Below are positions 10,059 through 18,146 of a DNA stretch of 64,000 nt, piece after piece (within the stretch, counting starts at the first letter, position 1; every line of letters starts with the position of its first letter). Made by a program: the position numbers and the translations under genes. Below the pieces are notes generated by a model. It was not told where the DNA came from. It did no database searches and saw only the letters and a program-made list of their open reading frames with translations. The DNA is from Lactobacillus psittaci DSM 15354 (GTDB taxonomy: Bacteria; Bacillota; Bacilli; Lactobacillales; Lactobacillaceae). The stretch spans positions 107,209-171,208 of the forward strand of contig NZ_KE384473.1 of the NCBI RefSeq assembly GCF_000425905.1. Direction: 5' to 3'.

Positions 10059-11063
10059 GTGTTTGGATTAGGATCAAAGAATATCGGAATTGACTTAGGT
10101 ACAGCTAATACCTTGGTTTACATGGAAGGTAAAGGGATTGTTTTACGTGAACCTTCAGTTGTAGCTAAAAACACCCAAACTGGTGAAGTGATTTCAGTTG
10201 GTTCAGAAGCTAAAGAAATGATTGGTAGAACTCCAGGAACAATTAAGGCAATTCGTCCAATGAAAGATGGAGTTATTGCAGATTATGATACAACAGCAGC
10301 AATGCTTAAGTATTTCATGGAAAAGACAGTTGGCAATTCTAAGCCTGCAGTTATGATTTGTGTACCATCTGGTGTTACTGAAGTTGAAAAGCGTGCAGTT
10401 ATTGATGCCGCACGTGTTGCTGGTGCCCGTGAAGCTTACGTTATTGAGGAACCATTTGCAGCAGCTATTGGTGCTGGACTTCCAGTTATGGATCCAACTG
10501 GTTCAATGGTGGTTGATATCGGTGGTGGTACAACTGATGTTGCTACAATTTCTTTAGGAGGAATTGTTTCAAGTCGGTCAACTCGTCAAGCTGGCGATAA
10601 GTTTAACAGTGCAATTGCGAGTTATGTTCATCAAAACTTTAACTTATTAATTGGTGAAAGAACAGCTGAAGACATCAAGATTCAAATTGGCTCTGCTTCT
10701 GTTGAAAAGGCCGAAGAAATTGAATCTATGAATATTCGTGGGCGTGATTTAGTTACTGGCTTACCAAAATCAGTTGATATCAATGCTGTTGATATTGCTA
10801 AGGCAATTCAAGAAGTTGTTCAAGATATTATTGTTGCAATCAAAGAAACTCTTGAAGAAACTTCTCCTGAAATTGCAGCAGATGTTATCGACCATGGTAT
10901 TGTTCTAACTGGTGGTGGTGCATTGCTTAAGAATCTTTCTGAAGTGATTTCAGAAGCAACTAAAGTACCTGTATTTATCGCACAAGATCCACTTGACTGT
11001 GTTGCAATTGGTACTGGTGAATCACTTAAGAATATTGAAGTAATGCGGAGAACCCGTAAATAA
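10059..11063 (+). CDS. mreB: Rod-shape actin homolog MreB
   Basis: Bacterial actin that polymerises on the membrane and directs lateral peptidoglycan synthesis by the elongasome. The GTG start at 10059 follows AAGGAG at 10045-10050. The actin/Hsp70 nucleotide-binding motifs are present: phosphate 1 [12 protein letters not shown] near residue 10, phosphate 2 [12 protein letters not shown] near residue 152, and the adenosine motif [10 protein letters not shown] near residue 286. At 334 residues it is standard. A hairpin terminator lies right after it, before mreC, so mreB may be made in excess of mreCD. Confidence 0.97.
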   Translation: MFGLGSKNIGIDLGTANTLVYMEGKGIVLREPSVVAKNTQTGEVISVGSEAKEMIGRTPGTIKAIRPMKDGVIADYDTTAAMLKYFMEKTVGNSKPAVMICVPSGVTEVEKRAVIDAARVAGAREAYVIEEPFAAAIGAGLPVMDPTGSMVVDIGGGTTDVATISLGGIVSSRSTRQAGDKFNSAIASYVHQNFNLLIGERTAEDIKIQIGSASVEKAEEIESMNIRGRDLVTGLPKSVDINAVDIAKAIQEVVQDIIVAIKETLEETSPEIAADVIDHGIVLTGGGALLKNLSEVISEATKVPVFIAQDPLDCVAIGTGESLKNIEVMRRTRK

Positions 11064-11065
11064 AA

Positions 11066-11087
11066 AAATCGGCTTAGGCCGGTTTTT
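11066..11087 (+). terminator. Terminator-like hairpin between mreB and mreC
   Basis: An 8-bp stem AAATCGGC/GCCGGTTT (one G-T pair, TTAG loop) ends in a T run just after the mreB stop. mreC has no obvious promoter of its own in the remaining 26 bases, so this probably attenuates rather than stops transcription. Confidence 0.75.
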
Positions 11088-11113
11088 ATTTTAAGAATAG
11101 TAAGTTTGGTTTC

Positions 11114-11968
11114 ATGAAAAAGTTTCTACAGAACAAAAAAATGTTGGTAAGTTTTCTTACCATTTTGCTTATTTTAATTGTACTTGGAGTTACTGTAAGT
11201 CTAAGAAATAAACGTTCACAACCTTTATTTGGTCAAAGAATGAGCAATGATATTGTTTCAGTTGGTAGTAGGATTATCAATTGGCCGATTTCGGCATTGG
11301 GCAGCGGTATTAGTGGATTGAGTGATATCATTAATCTTCAAAAAGAAAATGATCACCTGAAAAGTCAAGTAGATGCTCTTGCCCAGACAAAAGCACGTAA
11401 TGCGAGTCTCGAAGCAGAAAATCAGCAATTAAAATCAGCACTTAAGATAAAAAAGACATTAACAAGCTATGATTCAGTAAATGCATCTGTTATCTCTCGC
11501 TCACCAGATACTTGGTTTGACATTTTAATAATTGATAAGGGTTCCAATGCTGGCATCAAAAAGAATATGGCTGTTATGTCTGGTGGCGGAGTAATTGGTA
11601 GAATTTTGGAAGTCTCGGCAGCTACTGCAAAGGTAGAACTTTTAACCACCACTGATAAGTCAGCAAACCGCTTTAGTGTTGAAGCAGATGCCCAAAATGG
11701 TGGAAAGGTACACGGTATAATCACTGTTGGAAGTGATTCAGATTCCATTTATTTTACTCAAGTAGTTGATTCCAAGAAATTGAAAAAAGGCACACGAGTA
11801 TACACAAGTGGCTTAGGAGGACGTTCTCCTAAAGGCTTGTTAGTTGGAACAGTTGCGAAGACGACGCGGGATTCATTCGGTTTATCTGACTTAATTGAAA
11901 TTAAGCCTGCGGGAAATTTGAATGACCCATCAATTGTTTCTGTAATTATTAGAAAGGTTGCAGATTAA
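11114..11968 (+). CDS. mreC: Rod-shape-determining protein MreC
   Basis: Bitopic membrane protein of the elongasome that links MreB/MreD to the cell-wall synthases. A single membrane helix lies at about residues 8-28, followed by a coiled coil (about 75-110, LQKENDHLKSQVDALAQ) and the beta-rich periplasmic-type domain, here facing the cell wall. Length (284) is normal. The ATG at 11114 has no good Shine-Dalgarno site, only a purine-poor stretch after the mreB terminator, which suggests low or coupled expression. Its stop overlaps the mreD ATG. Confidence 0.94.
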   Translation: MKKFLQNKKMLVSFLTILLILIVLGVTVSLRNKRSQPLFGQRMSNDIVSVGSRIINWPISALGSGISGLSDIINLQKENDHLKSQVDALAQTKARNASLEAENQQLKSALKIKKTLTSYDSVNASVISRSPDTWFDILIIDKGSNAGIKKNMAVMSGGGVIGRILEVSAATAKVELLTTTDKSANRFSVEADAQNGGKVHGIITVGSDSDSIYFTQVVDSKKLKKGTRVYTSGLGGRSPKGLLVGTVAKTTRDSFGLSDLIEIKPAGNLNDPSIVSVIIRKVAD

Positions 11969-12504
11969 TGGCTGAATTAAAGCGTTGGTCAATAGGATTA
12001 GCATTGCTATTCTCACTATGGCTTGATGGGACTCTAAGTCATTGGTTAAATAATGTTTTACCTAGTGGTTTTACTGGTGTTAATTTTTGGTCAATTGTTG
12101 TTGGTATTTGTCTAATTGGGTTAGTTGATGATCTTAATAACCGTGAGATTATAATTGCTTTAGTTATAGGGCTTTTAGCTGATTTATATTACTTAGGCTT
12201 TGTTGGCCCGTATACAGTGGGGTTGCCATTATTAATGTTTACTAGTCAAAAAATCGCACGTTTTATTCCTGAGGTTTTTGTAGTTAGATTAATAATTGTG
12301 CCAATCTTTTATCTATTGTTTACTTTACTCTTTTGGTTAATTATGACCACAGCTGGTGTTATCAATGTTGACTTACGTAGTGTCTTTCTGGGACTACTTT
12401 ATAATTTTATCTTAGCATTAATTTTGACAACTCTTACTTATCCATTATGGGTAAGGTTAGCGAGGGATTATCCCTTTGGAGAAAAATTAGACCCATATCA
12501 TTAA
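11968..12504 (+). CDS. mreD: Rod-shape-determining protein MreD
   Basis: A 178-residue integral membrane protein with about five hydrophobic helices, starting at the ATG that overlaps the mreC stop. MreD proteins are poorly conserved, so the call rests on size, topology and its fixed place after mreBC. It works with MreC in recruiting the elongation synthases. A perfect palindromic terminator begins at its last base. Confidence 0.92.
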   Translation: MAELKRWSIGLALLFSLWLDGTLSHWLNNVLPSGFTGVNFWSIVVGICLIGLVDDLNNREIIIALVIGLLADLYYLGFVGPYTVGLPLLMFTSQKIARFIPEVFVVRLIIVPIFYLLFTLLFWLIMTTAGVINVDLRSVFLGLLYNFILALILTTLTYPLWVRLARDYPFGEKLDPYH

Positions 12505-12533
12505 AAAAGGCAGTGCGTACGCACTGCCTTTTT
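12504..12533. terminator. Bidirectional terminator between mreD and the minus-strand microprotein gene
   Basis: A perfect 30-base palindrome centred on GTAC with A runs on the left and T runs on the right. It can end transcription from mreD on the plus strand and from the 39-residue gene on the minus strand, whose stop is 9 bases away. Confidence 0.88.
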
Positions 12534-12541
12534 ATTTATTT

Positions 12542-12661
12542 CTAGAATTGAACAAAATATTGGAAAATAACAGCAACAACTCCAAATAATGTAATTAATG
12601 CCATTAAAAAAGCCATAAAGATAGTTAATTTCTGAAATTTTGATTTCTTTCTTCTTGCCAT
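12542..12661 (-). CDS. 39-residue single-pass membrane microprotein (DUF4044-like)
   Basis: A short minus-strand frame with complete expression signals: ATG at 12661, AGGAGG eight bases upstream (12670-12675), a consensus promoter TTGCAA-17-TACAAT (12712 to 12684), and the palindromic terminator 9 bases after the stop. The peptide begins MARRKKSKFQK, strongly basic, and continues as one hydrophobic helix of about 25 residues, so it should sit in the membrane with the basic end inside. Size and shape match the short DUF4044-type proteins of lactobacilli, though I cannot confirm that without a search. No function can be given; its position between mreBCD and the division cluster hints at an envelope role. 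Confidence 0.8.
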   Translation of the reverse strand: MARRKKSKFQKLTIFMAFLMALITLFGVVAVIFQYFVQF

Positions 12662-12683
12662 TGTGAAGCCCTCCTAGGTTTGT

Positions 12684-12712
12684 ATTGTAACTTAGCTGGT
12701 AATCTTTTGCAA
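12684..12712 (-). promoter_or_regulatory. Promoter of the 39-residue membrane protein gene
   Basis: Read on the minus strand: -35 TTGCAA (12712-12707), 17-base spacer, -10 TACAAT (12689-12684). It is well placed for the AGGAGG and ATG that follow. Confidence 0.75.
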
Positions 12713-12753
12713 TTTTGAGCTAAAATATAAATATCAGTATAAAGGAGAAAATA

Positions 12754-13083
12754 ATGTTGATAATTATCTTAGCGCCAATTTTAGGACTTTTGTTAGCAAT
12801 GCTTTTAACCCAACTCTTCCCCAAGGCAATGTTTAAAGGGTATGACGTATTACCTTTTTTCTTGATTTTTGCTTGTGAAGCAATTGCGCGCCAGGGACAT
12901 CGCCCTTCGTTTTTACCATATGGATTTTTATTTTACTTTATTGGTGTAATAATTATAAGTTTGCACATTGCTGTAATTAATAAAAATTTGTCACTATCAA
13001 AAACATTTAGAAAGTTGTGGAATTTTTTAGTTGTATGTTCAGTTTTTTGGTATGTAGGGTTATTATTTATTACTCTAATTTGA
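12754..13083 (+). CDS. DUF3397-type membrane protein
   Basis: A 109-residue, strongly hydrophobic protein with three to four predicted membrane helices (about residues 2-22, 50-70, 88-108, and a weaker one near 28-42). The ATG at 12754 follows AAAGGAG at 12741-12747. A gene of this size and topology, called DUF3397, usually sits just upstream of mraZ in lactobacilli; I assign it by this context and general look, not by a specific motif. Its role is unknown. It has its own terminator, so it is not cotranscribed with the division cluster. Confidence 0.7.
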   Translation: MLIIILAPILGLLLAMLLTQLFPKAMFKGYDVLPFFLIFACEAIARQGHRPSFLPYGFLFYFIGVIIISLHIAVINKNLSLSKTFRKLWNFLVVCSVFWYVGLLFITLI

Positions 13084-13111
13084 CACTTTGTACCACTATT
13101 TTTTAAGTCTC

Positions 13112-13137
13112 AAAAACGCTGCTATAACAGCGTTTTT
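13112..13137 (+). terminator. Intrinsic terminator after the DUF3397 gene
   Basis: A 10-bp stem AAAAACGCTG/CAGCGTTTTT (13112-13121 with 13128-13137) with a six-base loop and a T run. It insulates the dcw cluster from upstream transcription. Confidence 0.88.
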
Positions 13138-13188
13138 TATTTTATCCACAAGAAAAATTAAAATTTGTTAGCAATTATTGGACATTTT

Positions 13189-13218
13189 GTGGTAGGAAGT
13201 GGGGAATTGTGGTAAATT
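13189..13218 (+). promoter_or_regulatory. MraZ operator (three GTGGN boxes) overlapping the dcw promoter
   Basis: GTGGT at 13189, GTGGG at 13199 and GTGGT at 13209 are spaced exactly 10 bases apart, each followed by a five-base AT-richer spacer. That is the known form of MraZ target sites (TGGG-like direct repeats on one helix face). The third box is the upstream part of an extended -10 element, TGG plus TAAATT (13213-13218). Bound MraZ would block this promoter, so autorepression of mraZ and the cluster is likely. The repeat is seen; the function is inferred from the family. Confidence 0.8.
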
Positions 13219-13242
13219 ATTAGTTGAAAGGGGGGCTTTGTC

Positions 13243-13674
13243 ATGTTCATGGGTGAATTTCATCACAATTTGGATGCGAAAGGCAGATTGATTATCCCTG
13301 CTAAATTTCGTAACCAAATGGGAGAAAAAATGATTTTCACTCGTGGGATGGAAGGCTGCATCTTTGGTTACTCAGAAGCTGAGTGGCAAAAGATTGAAGC
13401 TAAGTTGGCTAAGCTTCCTTTAACTAAGAGAAACGCTCGGAAGTTCACAAGATTATTTTATTCTGGTGCAATGGAATGTGAGTTTGACAAGCAAGGCCGG
13501 GTGAACCTGACCACAACTTTAAAAGAACATGCCGCCCTTGAAAAAGAATGTGTTATTGTAGGAGTATCTAATCGAATTGAAATTTGGTCTCAAACGCGTT
13601 GGGACGAATTTACCGATGATGCAAATGAAAATTACGATGACATTGCAGAAGACTTGGATGATATTGAACTATGA
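13243..13674 (+). CDS. mraZ: Transcriptional regulator MraZ
   Basis: A 143-residue double AbrB-like (SpoVT fold) protein that forms ring oligomers and binds repeats in its own promoter. The family start [16 protein letters not shown] is used at 13243 behind a purine-rich AAAGGGGGG; the repeat half begins near [13 protein letters not shown] around residue 82. It is the first gene of the division and cell-wall cluster and probably represses it through the GTGGN boxes 30-54 bases upstream. An acidic C-terminal tail ([12 protein letters not shown]) is a little longer than usual. rsmH overlaps its stop. Confidence 0.96.
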   Translation: MFMGEFHHNLDAKGRLIIPAKFRNQMGEKMIFTRGMEGCIFGYSEAEWQKIEAKLAKLPLTKRNARKFTRLFYSGAMECEFDKQGRVNLTTTLKEHAALEKECVIVGVSNRIEIWSQTRWDEFTDDANENYDDIAEDLDDIEL

Positions 13675-14621
13675 TGAAATTTAATCACACGAGTGTACTC
13701 TTAAAAGAGACAATTGATAATTTAGATTTGAAGACTAACGGGCTTTATGTTGATGCAACTTTTGGTGGCGGAGGTCATGCAAGGTACTTACTGAGTCAAC
13801 TGGAAGCGGGAACTTTGGTTGGTTTTGATCAAGATAGTTACGCTATAAAGGTGGCAAAAGCAAATTTTTCTTCCTTTATAACGCAAACTAGCAATCCAAG
13901 GTTGGTTTTAGTTCATGATAATTTTAGTCATTTAGCAGAAAATTTAAATGAACTTGGCTATACTGACGGAATTGATGGCATTTACTATGATTTAGGAGTT
14001 TCATCTCCACAATTTGATCAACCAGAGAGAGGATTTTCTTATCGATTCGATGCTAGATTAGATATGAGAATGAATCAAGAACAAGAGCTTGATGCTTATC
14101 AAGTGGTTAATACTTATTCTCAAAAAGATTTAGCTAATATTTTATATCGATATGGTGATGAAAAGTTCTCGCGTCAGATTGCACGTAAGATTGTACAAAA
14201 GCGAGCTGTAGCTCCAATTGAAACAACTTTCCAATTGGTTGATATTATTAAGGAAGCAATTCCTGCTGCTGCTCGTCGCAAGGGGGGACATCCCGCCAAG
14301 AAGAGTTTCCAAGCAATTCGCGTTGAAGTAAATCATGAATTAGATAGTCTGAAAGCCTCTTTGGAGGAAGCAATCAAGCTATTAAAACCTGGTGGACGAA
14401 TTAGCGTAATTACTTTTCAATCTCATGAAGATAAGATAGTTAAGAAAATCTTTAAAGATAATTCTGAAGTTGAAGTACCAAGAGGAATTCCGGTTATACC
14501 TGATAATTTGAAGCCAAAACTCAAATTAATAAACCGTAAACCGATTGTGGCTTCAGAGTCAGAATTAGCCAACAACAACCGCTCACACAGTGCTAAGCTT
14601 AGGGTTGCAGAAAAATTATAA
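13671..14621 (+). CDS. rsmH: 16S rRNA m4C1402 methyltransferase RsmH (MraW)
   Basis: Methylates N4 of C1402 in the decoding centre of 16S rRNA using SAM. Family marks are [13 protein letters not shown] at the N-terminus, the SAM motif [14 protein letters not shown] near residue 30, [20 protein letters not shown] near 105 and the [16 protein letters not shown] motif near 205. The 316 residues are full length. The start is one of two adjacent ATGs (13671 or 13674) overlapping the mraZ stop; I keep the first. Confidence 0.96.
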   Translation: MMKFNHTSVLLKETIDNLDLKTNGLYVDATFGGGGHARYLLSQLEAGTLVGFDQDSYAIKVAKANFSSFITQTSNPRLVLVHDNFSHLAENLNELGYTDGIDGIYYDLGVSSPQFDQPERGFSYRFDARLDMRMNQEQELDAYQVVNTYSQKDLANILYRYGDEKFSRQIARKIVQKRAVAPIETTFQLVDIIKEAIPAAARRKGGHPAKKSFQAIRVEVNHELDSLKASLEEAIKLLKPGGRISVITFQSHEDKIVKKIFKDNSEVEVPRGIPVIPDNLKPKLKLINRKPIVASESELANNNRSHSAKLRVAEKL

Positions 14622-14634
14622 AGAGGATAGAAAT

Positions 14635-15003
14635 ATGGCTGATAGTTCCGCAAGAAATTTGAATATTGAGCCTCAACAAGAGCCTACCAGAAGCTATAGA
14701 CATGAACAAAAAATGGGTCTTAGACCTAGAACTGTTCCGCTTGATAGACTAGAAAAGGCTATTTTATGTATTGGTGCCTTTACAACAATTGTAATGGCTG
14801 CTTTGTTAGTATCGACTAGTGTTGCTGCGACGAGTGCACAGCATGATTTAGCAAATTATGAATCTAAATTAACTTCTAGTCAAAATACTGCAACCAATTT
14901 ACGTCAAGAAATTGGAGAATTAACTTCAACTTCTCGTATGAATCGAATTGCAAAAGAAAAAGGCCTTACCTTAATTGAAGGCAATATCAGGACTGTTGAT
15001 TAA
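14635..15003 (+). CDS. ftsL: Cell division protein FtsL
   Basis: A 122-residue bitopic protein: a basic cytoplasmic N-terminus of about 45 residues, one membrane helix at about 47-67 and a short extracellular leucine-zipper-like coiled coil. FtsL forms the FtsL-DivIC-DivIB complex that activates septal PBP2X and FtsW. The ATG at 14635 follows AAAGAGG at 14620-14626; an earlier in-frame start at 14590 lies inside rsmH without a ribosome site. Sequence conservation is poor in this family, so the call rests on topology and its place between rsmH and the PBP gene. Confidence 0.9.
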   Translation: MADSSARNLNIEPQQEPTRSYRHEQKMGLRPRTVPLDRLEKAILCIGAFTTIVMAALLVSTSVAATSAQHDLANYESKLTSSQNTATNLRQEIGELTSTSRMNRIAKEKGLTLIEGNIRTVD

Positions 15004-17159
15004 TGAAAAAGTATAATTTAAGACAGATGAAATCCAAAGCCCACGGCTACCGATTTACGGTGGGGAGAATTCTCCAATTAGTCGTAGCTTTGGTTTTTCT
15101 TGTATTTTTAGGTAGATTTTTATATATCAGTATTTCCAAGCAAGTAGCTGGTGAGAATTTAAGTCAGAGAACTAAAGCCTTATATCAAAGGAATGAAGTA
15201 TTGAAGGCTACCAGGGGGACAATCTTTGATCGTAATGGTTTTACACTTGCTGAAGATTCACATGTTTATACGGTCTATGCAATTTTAGATAAAAGTTCAA
15301 TTAACTATAAAAATAAGCCGGAATATGTTGTTGATAAACATAAGACAGCTAAAAAATTGGCTACCGTATTACCTTTATCGGAAAGCAAGATTTATGACTA
15401 TTTGACCCCTAAGACTAAGGTTTTTCAGGTTCAATTTGGAATTGGCGGCAGTAATCTTTCTTTAATGCAGAAAGAGAAAATCGAAAAAATGCATTTACCC
15501 GGCATTAAATTTATTGAAATGCCATCTCGGTTGTATCCTAATGGGGTTTTTGCTTCACATATTGTTGGTTTAGCTAATTCTGAATATGATAAAAAGACTA
15601 ATTCCACTAGTTTAGTTGGAACAATGGGAATAGAAGCTTACTATAACAAGTATCTTGCTGGAAAAGATGGGTATCAAGAAAGCAGTGTTGATGCTTCTAA
15701 TTACCAACTTCCTAATGGCACTAGTGCCTATAAAGCAGCAAAAAATGGGGATAACATTTATTTAACGTTAGATTCGCAGTTACAGAATTATCTCGAAAAT
15801 CTGTTAACTAATGTGCAAAATAAATATAAACCTAAGGCTTTAACTGCGGTTGTGGAAGACTTGAAGACCGGAAAAGTCTTAGCAGCATCCCAGCGTCCAA
15901 CCTTTGATCCGGAAACTAAAAGTGGATTAACTGGTTCATATCGTAATATCTTAGTACAAGATACTTACGAACCTGGGTCGGTCTTTAAGATATTATCTTT
16001 ATCTGCAGCTGTAAATAGTGGACATTACAATCCAAATGAATTGTATAAATCTGGTTCTATTACCTTAAATGGTTCAACTATTCACGACTGGAATACTAGT
16101 GGCTGGGGATCAATCCCATTTTCACAAGCGTTCCCACGTTCAAGTAATGTCGGAATGGCTACATTGGAACAAAAGATGGGAAATAAGACCTGGAAGGAAT
16201 ATTTGAAGCGTTTCAGAATCGGTCAGCTTACGCATGTTACTTTGCCTGGTGAACAAACTGGAACTTATACTATTAATAATGCCTTACAAGGTGGTGTAAC
16301 TTCCTTTGGACAAGGGGTAACAGTAAATGTAATGCAAATGATGCAAGTTTATTCTGCTTTGGCCAATAATGGTCAAATGGTTAAGCCTCAGTTTGTTGAA
16401 AAGATTGAAACACCTACAGGTAAAGTGATTAAGAAGTACAAAACTATTAAAGTTGGGAAGCCTGTCTTTAGTGCAGCTACATCTAAAGTGGTTTTGGAAA
16501 ATATGCAAAATGTATTAAACGAAAAATATGGTACAGGTGTTGCTTACAAGATTAATGGTAAGAGTATCGGCGTAAAAACTGGGACTGCTCAGATTGCAGG
16601 TAAAAGTGGTTATTTGACTGGTGCCAATAACTATATCTTTTCAGTTGTTGGGGTAACGCCAGCAACCAAGCCTAGATATGCTATTTATCTTACAATGAAG
16701 CAACCTCAAAAGATGACTGAACCAGCAGAAACAATTTTAGCTTCTATTTTTAAGCCAATGATGAATCGTATAATTATGATGAACTCAAAGATGTTACGAG
16801 CAAGTTCTGCGAGTGTCGAAGTACCACAATTTATTGGGTTGACTTATGATAAGGCTAAACAAAGTGCAGAAGATAATTCCTTATCAATAGTTAAACTTGG
16901 TAGTGGAACAGTGGTAACTAATCAGTTAGTTAGTCATGGACAAAAAATTCAAAGTGGATCCAAGGTGTTCTTATTGACCTCAGGAACAATCACTTATCCT
17001 AACTTTACGGGTTGGAAAATAAGTGAAGTCGAACAATTCGCTCAATTAGCTGGAATTAAAGTTAAAATTAAAGGCTCGGGAACAAAAGTTAAGAGCCAAA
17101 GTGTCGTCAGTGGAAAACAAGTTAAAGCTGGCGAAACAATAGAAATAAATGGTAAATAA
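15003..17159 (+). CDS. pbp2X: Septal penicillin-binding protein 2X (class B PBP with PASTA domains)
   Basis: Septal transpeptidase. One membrane anchor at about residues 20-42, a dimerisation domain, then the transpeptidase domain with all three active-site motifs: SVFK with Ser326 and Lys329, SSN at 380-382, and KTG at 525-527. Two C-terminal PASTA domains follow (starting at about VPQFIGLTYDKA and YPNFTGWKISEV), as in streptococcal PBP2x, where they bind cell wall and help septal placement. 718 residues is normal for this type. The ATG overlaps the ftsL stop. It acts with FtsW, which is encoded at 50127. Confidence 0.95.
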   Translation: MKKYNLRQMKSKAHGYRFTVGRILQLVVALVFLVFLGRFLYISISKQVAGENLSQRTKALYQRNEVLKATRGTIFDRNGFTLAEDSHVYTVYAILDKSSINYKNKPEYVVDKHKTAKKLATVLPLSESKIYDYLTPKTKVFQVQFGIGGSNLSLMQKEKIEKMHLPGIKFIEMPSRLYPNGVFASHIVGLANSEYDKKTNSTSLVGTMGIEAYYNKYLAGKDGYQESSVDASNYQLPNGTSAYKAAKNGDNIYLTLDSQLQNYLENLLTNVQNKYKPKALTAVVEDLKTGKVLAASQRPTFDPETKSGLTGSYRNILVQDTYEPGSVFKILSLSAAVNSGHYNPNELYKSGSITLNGSTIHDWNTSGWGSIPFSQAFPRSSNVGMATLEQKMGNKTWKEYLKRFRIGQLTHVTLPGEQTGTYTINNALQGGVTSFGQGVTVNVMQMMQVYSALANNGQMVKPQFVEKIETPTGKVIKKYKTIKVGKPVFSAATSKVVLENMQNVLNEKYGTGVAYKINGKSIGVKTGTAQIAGKSGYLTGANNYIFSVVGVTPATKPRYAIYLTMKQPQKMTEPAETILASIFKPMMNRIIMMNSKMLRASSASVEVPQFIGLTYDKAKQSAEDNSLSIVKLGSGTVVTNQLVSHGQKIQSGSKVFLLTSGTITYPNFTGWKISEVEQFAQLAGIKVKIKGSGTKVKSQSVVSGKQVKAGETIEINGK

Positions 17160-17182
17160 TATTTGAAAGGGTTTAGGTTCAG

Positions 17183-18142
17183 ATGAGCTATAGTATTTTT
17201 GCCTTAACATTTAGTATGGTTTTGACAGCAATCTTTTTACCTTGGTTGATTATCTTTATGCATTCGCATCATGAAGGACAACCAATTAGAGAAGAAGGGC
17301 CAAAATCACATCAAAAAAAAGCAGGTACTCCTACTATGGGAGGGACAGTATTTATTTTAGCTGCTGTAATTAGTAGCTTAATTGTTTTGCTTTGGCGCCA
17401 AAGACTAACTAATAGTGCTATTATTTTAATTATTGCTCTGTTAGGACATGGGTTGATTGGCTTTTTAGATGATGGACTGAAAATTATTTGGAAGAAGAAT
17501 TTGGGATTAAGAGCTTGGCAAAAATTACTATTACAAATTTTTATTGCAGTAGTATTAGTCTTAATAGCCAGCTTCGATAAGTTCAACTTTAAGTTAATTA
17601 TTCCATTTTTTGGTGTTGCTACAGGTACCATTATCTTTGTCTTATTTACCATCTTTTGGCTAGTGGGCTTTTCAAATGCTGTTAACTTATCAGATGGACT
17701 TGACGGATTAGCTACTGGATTATCAATTGTAAGTTATGGCATTTATAGTTATTTAGCTTTTCAAGCTGGTAATTTTACTATTTTAACTGTTTGTTTGAGT
17801 GTGATTGGAGGTTTATTAGTCTTCTTAGTCTTCAATCATAAGCCGGCTAAAATTTTTATGGGTGATGCAGGTTCACTAGCTTTAGGTGGGGGTTTAGCAG
17901 CAGTTGCCATTTTGTTAAACCGGCCATGGTCACTTCTTTTAGTAGGTCTAGTTTATGTTTGTGAAACAGCTAGTGTTATGATGCAAGTTGCCTCATTTAA
18001 GTTAACTCACAAACGAATTTTTAAGATGACACCAATTCACCACCACTTCGAGCTTTCAGGTTGGAGCGAATGGAAAGTTGATATTGTCTTTTGGATTGTA
18101 CAATTATTAGCAGGAATCTTATATTTATTAATCTGGGGATAA
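17183..18142 (+). CDS. mraY: Phospho-MurNAc-pentapeptide transferase MraY
   Basis: Integral membrane enzyme with about ten helices that joins UDP-MurNAc-pentapeptide to undecaprenyl phosphate, making lipid I. Active-site loops are visible: [32 protein letters not shown] and the [14 protein letters not shown] loop near the C-terminus. 319 residues is typical. The start at 17183 has GAAAGGG about 10 bases upstream. It is followed five bases later by murD; the pentapeptide-building genes murC, murE and murF are not in this window. Confidence 0.97.
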   Translation: MSYSIFALTFSMVLTAIFLPWLIIFMHSHHEGQPIREEGPKSHQKKAGTPTMGGTVFILAAVISSLIVLLWRQRLTNSAIILIIALLGHGLIGFLDDGLKIIWKKNLGLRAWQKLLLQIFIAVVLVLIASFDKFNFKLIIPFFGVATGTIIFVLFTIFWLVGFSNAVNLSDGLDGLATGLSIVSYGIYSYLAFQAGNFTILTVCLSVIGGLLVFLVFNHKPAKIFMGDAGSLALGGGLAAVAILLNRPWSLLLVGLVYVCETASVMMQVASFKLTHKRIFKMTPIHHHFELSGWSEWKVDIVFWIVQLLAGILYLLIWG

Positions 18143-18146
18143 AAAA

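Noticed and set aside
10360-10557. 65-codon plus-strand frame inside mreB
   Set aside because: Out-of-frame shadow of a conserved actin-family sequence; Val/Leu-rich noise with no ribosome site.
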